Assembly: GCA_028023455.1 (NCBI GenBank)
Contig: JAQFVV010012497.1
Span: forward strand, 3,100,001-3,164,000
DNA length: 64,000 nucleotides
From: Epiperipatus broadwayi
Taxonomy: Eukaryota > Onychophora > Udeonychophora > Euonychophora > Peripatidae
Reading direction: 5' to 3'
Part shown: piece after piece, positions 58,500 to 64,000 of the stretch
Position numbering within the stretch: the stretch's first letter is position 1
Layout: each line of letters begins with the position of its first letter
Program-made: the position numbers and the translations under genes
Notes under the pieces: generated by a model
The model's database searches: none
Seen by the model: the letters and a program-made list of their open reading frames with translations, nothing else
What the model was told of the DNA's origin: nothing

Positions 58500-59970
58500 C
58501 AGAAACATTCTAATGAATTTAAATTAGAACTTACAAATCAGTTTCAAGTATTAGTAGATTTTGAACACGATTCAAATTTGAATGAATTTAATATGAAAAT
58601 ATCTTATACACTTTTAAAAACTGCAACAAGGATAGCTGGTAGAAAGAAGCAGCAATTGATCAATAAAATTTCTATTGAGACTAGAGAATTTATGAAGAAA
58701 AGAAGGAATATGAAGATATATAAAAATGAGGTATTAAAAAGGATTGAATATCTTGAATTTTGTAAAATGGTACAGACAAGGGTTGAAAATGATATAAGAA
58801 AGTATAACTATGAACTAGCAAGGAAAGCTATAGAAACGAATAAAACTCTCAAGAGTGTAAAACAACATTTTGGTATTGGTAGGAAATTTATATCTGCAAG
58901 AAGAAAAAAGATGGAATTATTACTAAAAAGAGGGATGACATCATGAAATGGGTAGAAGACTTCTATAAATAATTATATAGTAATAAAGAACAAGAATCTT
59001 CTATATTTATTATATCTTCTGAACTGCCCAGAATTTTAAATGAAGAAGTGAGACATGCAATTAAATTTATGAAGAAAGGAAAGGCTCCAGATAATGGTGG
59101 AATTATAATTGATATATTAAAAGCAGGTGAAAAAATAGAAATTTTTTTAGCAACGTTATATACCAAATGTCTAAATGATAAAGATGTACCAGATGATTGG
59201 AAAAATGCAGTATTAATATTAATATTTTAAGAAGGTGATAAGGAAGATATTAGAAATTACAGACCTATCAGTCTTTTATCAGTCTTATACAAAATTTTTA
59301 CCAAAATAATTACAACTCATCTACAGAGAACATTGCATTTCCACCAACCAAGAGAACAAGCTGGATTTAAAAGTGGTTTTAGTACTGTAGATCATATTCA
59401 GGTACTGAGAGAAGTTATAGAAAGAACAAATGAATATGAGTTGCCATTTGGATTTGTAGATCATGAAAAAGCATTCTATAAACATTTCTTCAGTAATTAA
59501 AGCATTGGATCACCAAGGTATATAGATTCAGGATATTGTCATATTTTAAAGAATATTTATAAAAATGTAACAGCAACAATTCGATTACATAATGATACTA
59601 GGAAAATCAACATTGAGAAGAATGTGACAGGGTGACTCCATATCTCTAAAAATTTTTACAGCAGTGCTGCAAGAAGTATTTTGTGGATTAAAATGGGAAG
59701 CTAAAGGAATGAAAGTAAATGGAGATTATTTGTCATTTAGATTTTGCAGATCATGTAGTTATTTTTGCAAATAATGCTTTAGAGCTTCAGGAAATGTTGC
59801 AGGAGTTATCAGATGAAAGTAGGACTCAAGATAAATATTAAAAAGACTAAAATAATGTTTAATGGATTCTCTCAAAATATGAGAATAAAGATTGATTATG
59901 ATGAGTTAGAAGAAGTCAACAGCTACAAATACCTTGATTAGATTATTAATACAGATGGAAACATAATGGA
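58500..59970 (+). pseudogene. RTE reverse transcriptase domain
   Basis: Connector (58578-58946) and RT motifs in order: 'KGKAPDNGGIIIDILKAG' (59080), 'VPDDWKNAVLILIF', 'RNYRPISLLS', 'QPREQAGFKSGFSTVDHIQV', 'FGFVDHEKAF' (motif A, normally FVDYEKAF), 'VRQGD'-type block near 59625, and FADH at 59745 where the catalytic FADD belongs. Both stops and the FADD change make it inactive. Confidence 0.8.
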
Positions 59971-60059
59971 TGAAATCAATCATAGAATTAAACTTAATTG
60001 GAGTGCTTTTGATTGAAATAAATTGATACTAAAAGGAAATATACCTATATGTTTGACAA

Positions 60060-60534
60060 ATAAAGTGTTTTACCAGTTCTTACTTATGGATCTGAGACTT
60101 GGACACTTAATAGAAGAGCAATACAGACTTCAGATCACTCAAAGAAGTATGGAGAGATGCATGTTGGGAGTAACAAAAAGAGATTGAAAATGCAATACAT
60201 GGATAATATTTATTTTATAAAGCGCAGACGGTATTGAAATTAAACTGAGAGACTGCAAACTTCTCAAGCGCTTATGACTATCAAAAGTGTTACTGACCTC
60301 ATTGAAAAAATTAAAAGACTGAAGTGGAGTTGGGCTGGACATATTGCTAGAAGAGATGATAATAGATGGACAATTGAAATCTTAAACTGGATTCCAAGTG
60401 ATTGTAAAAGACCCAGAAAGAGACCACATGTGAGATGGATGGATAAAATAAGAAAGTGTGCAGGGATGATGTGGAGAAGAGAAGTTAAAAATCAGAGAAG
60501 ATGGACTGAACTTGGAGAGACCTTCATCCTGTAG
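60060..60534 (+). pseudogene. RTE C-terminal segment
   Basis: 'FYQFLLMDLRL'-type thumb region, 'TQRSMERCMLGVT', then after the inserted repeat 'KIKRLKWSWAGHIARRDDNR', 'WTIEILNWIPSD', 'KRPRKRPHVRWMDKIRK' and a terminal 'WTELGETFIL' before the stop at 60534. This C-terminal signature is typical of RTE/BovB-type elements. Confidence 0.8.
60204..60283. repeat. Foldback family 4 fragment inserted in RTE
   Basis: TTTATTTTATAAAGCGCAGA ... GAGAGACTGC ... CTCAAGCGCTTATGACTAT, the arm of the 33.46-34.01 kb elements, splits the RTE C-terminal coding region. It therefore arrived after the RTE copy. Confidence 0.8.
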
Positions 60535-60569
60535 TGGATTGATGATGATGATAAGCATAAATATCAACA

Positions 60570-61110
60570 ACTAATTATTATATATAAAATACATCACCAC
60601 AGCTAATAGAATATTACAGCAGACTGTCAAGCGACAATACTACAACTAGAAAATAAATGGAATTTTGACAGAAACAAACTGAACTTAAATCTGCTTATAA
60701 ATTTAAAGTTGTAATTAATAATTTGTTAAGCGAATGCTCATTAACTAAATAGGGTATGTTAAGGCTATAACCTTAAGACTATGTGCCTAGATGCGACAGT
60801 AGGGACCTCTACAAATCTTAACACAAAATTAATGATTTTAAAAGACAAGAGCGGCCACTGGTCAAAGATAAGAGTGGCCGCTCTTATCTTTTAAAGTCAT
60901 TAATCTTGTGTTAAGATTTGTAGAGGTCCTTACTGTCGCATCTAGGCACACAGTCTTAAAGTTACAGCCTTAATATATATTAGTTATAAATTTAAATAAA
61001 CTGCCATTTACTTCCTAGTTGTAGTATTGCCTTGATAAGAGATTGCTGTAATATTTTATTGATTTGTTTATGCACGAGAGCTGTGGTAACATAATTTATA
61101 TATGTTAAAC
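60570..61110. repeat. Foldback family 3, copy with perfect core hairpin
   Basis: Core arms 60755-60857 and about 60872-60975: AAGGCTATAACCTTAAGACT ... GATGCGACAGTAGGGACC ... AAAGACAAGAGCGGCCACT pairs with its inverse. Outer arms are diverged: CAATACTACAACTAGAAAAT (60635) with CTAGTTGTAGTATTG (61016), CACCACAGCT (60594) with AGCTGTGGT (61080). The words GGCTATAACCT and AGTAGGGACCTCTACA link it to 24.8 and 25.2 kb. Confidence 0.8.
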
Positions 61111-61750
61111 AATATACTCATCATGTAATCATTATAAATTTAGTTCATGACTTGAAAAAAAAACTGTTCAGTATATAGAAATAAAGAATATGTAAAAGAT
61201 AAGTATAAACATTCTGGTTCATTCTGCAAAAGTACAAATGAAATATTGATATATGCAAATTAATAATTTGCTCATTTAGAATATATGAGAATATTAAAGT
61301 ATTTAATTACAATAGCAATTTAAACATAAAAAGTGTTAGAGATATGGGCAGATATGTTGAATGTCAGCACTAAGTTTTTCCATTATTTAGCTGAACGAAT
61401 GCACAGAAATAAATGAATATGGATGAAAATATCAAATGTAAATACTATGTTCTACTACTATATATTAAACACAAAGGGATAAAAAAAGGCAAATGAATAT
61501 ACTGAATGTAGGCATGTGATGATTTACATTATGCATTTTTATTAACATTGGGATGAGGTTACATAGATGAAAATGATGAATGAAATTTTACAAAACATAC
61601 AGAAATATGAAGTGTGTGTGAATATTTTATATGATTGTAATTTCAAAAATGCTTTTTAAAATAAGAAAAAAAAATGTGTTGTTTGTCTGAATATTTATGC
61701 TGATAGCTTTATTTTTATTACATATTGGACTATTTTCATCTTCTAGTTTT
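61110..61750. other. No gene seen
   Basis: AT-rich; no recognised element. Confidence 0.4.
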
Positions 61751-61754
61751 AATT

Positions 61755-62570
61755 GTTAAATGTCTTTAGAAAAATTCAAACTTTATTTAAATTTTTCGGA
61801 TACATTTAATTGTCATTAACAATATAATTTTTAGTATATAAGATTATGTGTTCTTTACATTCTTCTTCAGGTTTTGAAGAAATCAAGAGGATCTTCATCG
61901 AAAAGTATATAATATTTCTACTGACTCTTGTCTTTAACACAATAGTCTAGTTCAAAGGTCAGAATATTTTTTAACAGGAAGAGCCATTTTGTTTATATCT
62001 TCATCCTTTCCGTTAGAGCTGCAAGGAGAGACATACCCCCCCCCCCCCATTAGAGAGCCACGAGGAAAGAGATAAAAAATATGTCATTGAAAATTTATTT
62101 TAGTAATAGAACATAACAGAATCCATATACATCCTAATGAAATTAAAGATTTATCTTAAAAATAAATAAATAAAAACAAAAAATTACTTTGATAGTTTGA
62201 TTTATTCACAAATTTTGAATATTTATTAAATATTCATTGTATACAATAATTATTATTCTATAATAAGGCTGAATTTAAGAAACAACATTGTAATGCTCAT
62301 TTATAATGATAAAAAGATATATTTGACTCATGAGCCATAGTTTGCAGACCCCTGGTCTAATTGGTTAGAGCATCATCTTAAATAAATTCCATATTCATGA
62401 TTCTAAAGGTCACTGGCTCAATTCCCATATGAGTAGTTCAATGATACCTGAAGAAAAGAAGAGAATATTATAATTCAAAACAATGTATTATATACTAGCT
62501 TGTATGCTATTATTAACAAGTGAATGTATTTGAAAAGTTTAAATAAAGTTTGAACTTTTCTAAAAACATT
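61755..62570. repeat. SINE-like family A, second inverted pair
   Basis: Plus copy 62345-62570: head CTGGTCTAATTGGTTAGAGC (A box) and ACTGGCTCAATTCCC (B box), then CCTGAAGAAAAGAAG, and the tail ending AAAAGTTTAAATAAAG. Minus copy 61890-61755 has only the module and tail (CCTGAAGAAGAATG ... AAATAAAGTTTGAA). The GAAAC box is degraded in both. Between them lies a poly-C run (62037-62048) and AT-rich sequence. Confidence 0.6.
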
Positions 62571-62574
62571 TAAC

Positions 62575-62830
62575 AATTAAAGTTAGAGGGTGGAAGTCGA
62601 CTAACTATAATTACAAATGGCAAAAAGATCTCTCAAACAATCCCTCCCTCTTCTTCCATGGAAAGACAGTGGAGAAGAAAACATTATTACACTAGGCTTG
62701 ATGGTGACAGTATCTGGGAGTTTTATTTTGCCCTCTAGCTAAAAATTGCTACATATTCATTTAATAAGTAATACTAGTTGCAATGACTAATTATCTGAAA
62801 GAATAATCCGGACTTGTTAGGAATCTGAAT
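62575..62830. other. No gene seen
   Basis: A more complex segment (62590-62740) without recognised features. Confidence 0.3.
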
Positions 62831-62837
62831 TTTTTTT

Positions 62838-62905
62838 TTCCTACTAGGATTCAAATCTAGGTCATGAGCATGGTAGAACTACTATACTACATTTGAGCTC
62901 CTTAA
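62838..62905 (-). repeat. tRNA-like SINE head (family D)
   Basis: Minus strand: GAGCTCAAATGTAGTATAGT (A-box-like), CTAGATTTGAATCCTAG (B box, GATTTGAATCC), about 65 nt in all. Only one copy seen. Confidence 0.4.
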
Positions 62906-63249
62906 TAAATTCAATCAATATATTAATTAATGTATATTAAAAATCAGTCATATATCACATGACCTATATAGCTTGCATTACCAATATGTAATATCTAAAG
63001 AGCCTGCTACTAGCTCTAAACAAGCTTTTTTTTTTTTTATGATAAATGCTACAAGAGAAAATACATGAAGCTTTATATGTATATGTACACATTTAAATTA
63101 TTTTTCTTCAATAATCCAGAATATAAATATCCAGTAGAAATATTATTTAACTCCTAAAGTCATTTTGAATTTTTACAACTATTTTAATTTTATTTTTAAA
63201 AAAAAATCAAAATAATGTAATGATTCAGCCAGTGGGTTCTTAAATAAAT

Positions 63250-63390
63250 AATTAAATGGTTTATTATTGGAGAGTTCATTAGAAATTTGAGCACAGGAAT
63301 TGACAGAATTCTGCTGCAATCCATGGACCTTGAGTTCTAGAATTTACCACTCTATCATCGCAACAAAGCACACAGAGCAGGTGGATTGCT
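63250..63390 (-). repeat. SINE-like family B, minus copy 3
   Basis: Minus strand: GCGATGATAGAGTGGTAAAT (A box), CTCAAGGTCCATGGATTGCA, GTGCTCAAATTTCTAATGAA, CTCTCCAATAATAAACC. The best A box of the family. Confidence 0.6.
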
Positions 63391-63810
63391 GAAAATGGTG
63401 GAAAATAATATTATTTCTAATGATCAGAAAATGTGTTATCTGAAGATGATTATTTAAAATGGTTAGAAAAAAAAAGCTTAAACTGAAAAGATTTTCACTT
63501 ATTTTAACAAATACTGACCATTATATATCAATATGAAGTATGAATTTGCAATTATAAAATAGAAAATATATATATATTTTTTAAATATTCTTCTTCTAAA
63601 AGAAAAACTTGATATTAAAAAAAAAAGTTTCATCATCAAGAGCTCATAGTATTTATATTTTTCTAATCATAAATTATTAAGAGAGTTTGTTATAAGCAAA
63701 AAAAAAAAAAAAATTACATTATCATATATGATTTTTAATGATAATGTATTCATAAACAAGTAGTCTTCATACATTACTACAACAAAATGGAAGTTTTTTT
63801 TGCAAACAAT

Positions 63811-63898
63811 GCTCACTTTCTTATATCAATGCCAATTATTAATCAAACAGAAGATGGCTTTCTTTTGTTTAATCAATAAATTGGCACTGATATGAGCA
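63811..63898. repeat. Hairpin (about 40-bp arms)
   Basis: GCTCACTTTCTTATATCAAT ... GATTAAACAAAAG-type arms pair with 63861-63898 (CTTTTGTTTAATCAATAAAT ... GATATGAGCAAG), a few mismatches. Confidence 0.6.
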
Positions 63899-64000
63899 AG
63901 TTGGAATTATTTGTTAAAAAATAATTCTCTGGGAATATAACATACATTTGGGCTTAATTGTTCCATGAATAAGTTTGTATTCTTAGTATTACATATTTGA

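Larger units (their letters stand above)
57640..60551 (+). mobile_element. RTE/BovB-like LINE, nearly full length, inactive
   Basis: A collinear non-LTR retroelement: endonuclease, reverse transcriptase, C-terminal segment, and a 3' end in GGATTGATGATGATGATAAG, the simple-repeat tail typical of RTE elements. It has frameshifts and stops throughout (about 58002, 58155, 58480, 58945, 59228, 59500 and others) and an 80-bp foreign insertion at 60204-60283. It is the least decayed RTE copy of five in the window. Confidence 0.85.

Overview
This is nuclear DNA of an animal, most likely an invertebrate. It is very AT-rich, has almost no long open frames and is crowded with microsatellites, decayed retroelements and inverted repeats. 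The only conventional protein gene I can support is a split gene on the minus strand. Five short exons (41136-40772, 31333-31295, 24038-24004, 17343-17249, 10601-10514) splice in one frame and match WDR91, a WD40 protein of endosome maturation. Its introns are 6.6-9.4 kb, so most of the window is probably intron of this gene. The 5' exons and the C-terminal propeller exons were not found. An arthropod source is a guess from the retroelement style only.

Retroelements. (1) Penelope-like elements (PLEs) with a C-terminal GIY-YIG endonuclease: a head-to-head inverted pair at 1455-5386, and a third family at 27871-29694 flanked by ~91-bp inverted terminal repeats. (2) RTE/BovB-like LINEs: a nearly complete but broken copy at 57640-60551, and remnants at 7115-7745, 12285-13340, 16400-16805 (with a 5' inversion) and 56855-57215. 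(3) A second, very decayed LINE on the minus strand at 49890-53500. (4) LTR elements: a 2155-bp solo LTR at 14026-16180, and a 3.5-kb element at 17786-21286 with two ~1375-bp LTRs around a 752-bp non-coding interior.

Short repeats. There are several tRNA-headed SINE-like families and many foldback elements with long inverted arms. At least five foldback families recur inside the window (near 11.3/16.2/44.3 kb, 24.8/25.2/60.7 kb, 33.5/60.2 kb, 6.2/48.7 kb, and 10.1/34.9/39.6/42.7/50.6/54.1 kb).

The most interesting signal is a recurring RNA-like module: a CUGANGA-type box, a short perfect hairpin, then GAAA(C). It resembles the catalytic core of hammerhead ribozymes. It occurs just downstream of the reading frame in all three PLE copies, in a tandem ~165-bp repeat at 26.3-26.7 kb, at 32.7 kb, and inside a tRNA-headed SINE-like family at 30.0-30.3 kb. 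Hammerhead motifs are known in PLE terminal repeats. Their presence in tRNA-headed short elements beside PLEs suggests SINEs that borrow a PLE-type tail, which deserves testing.
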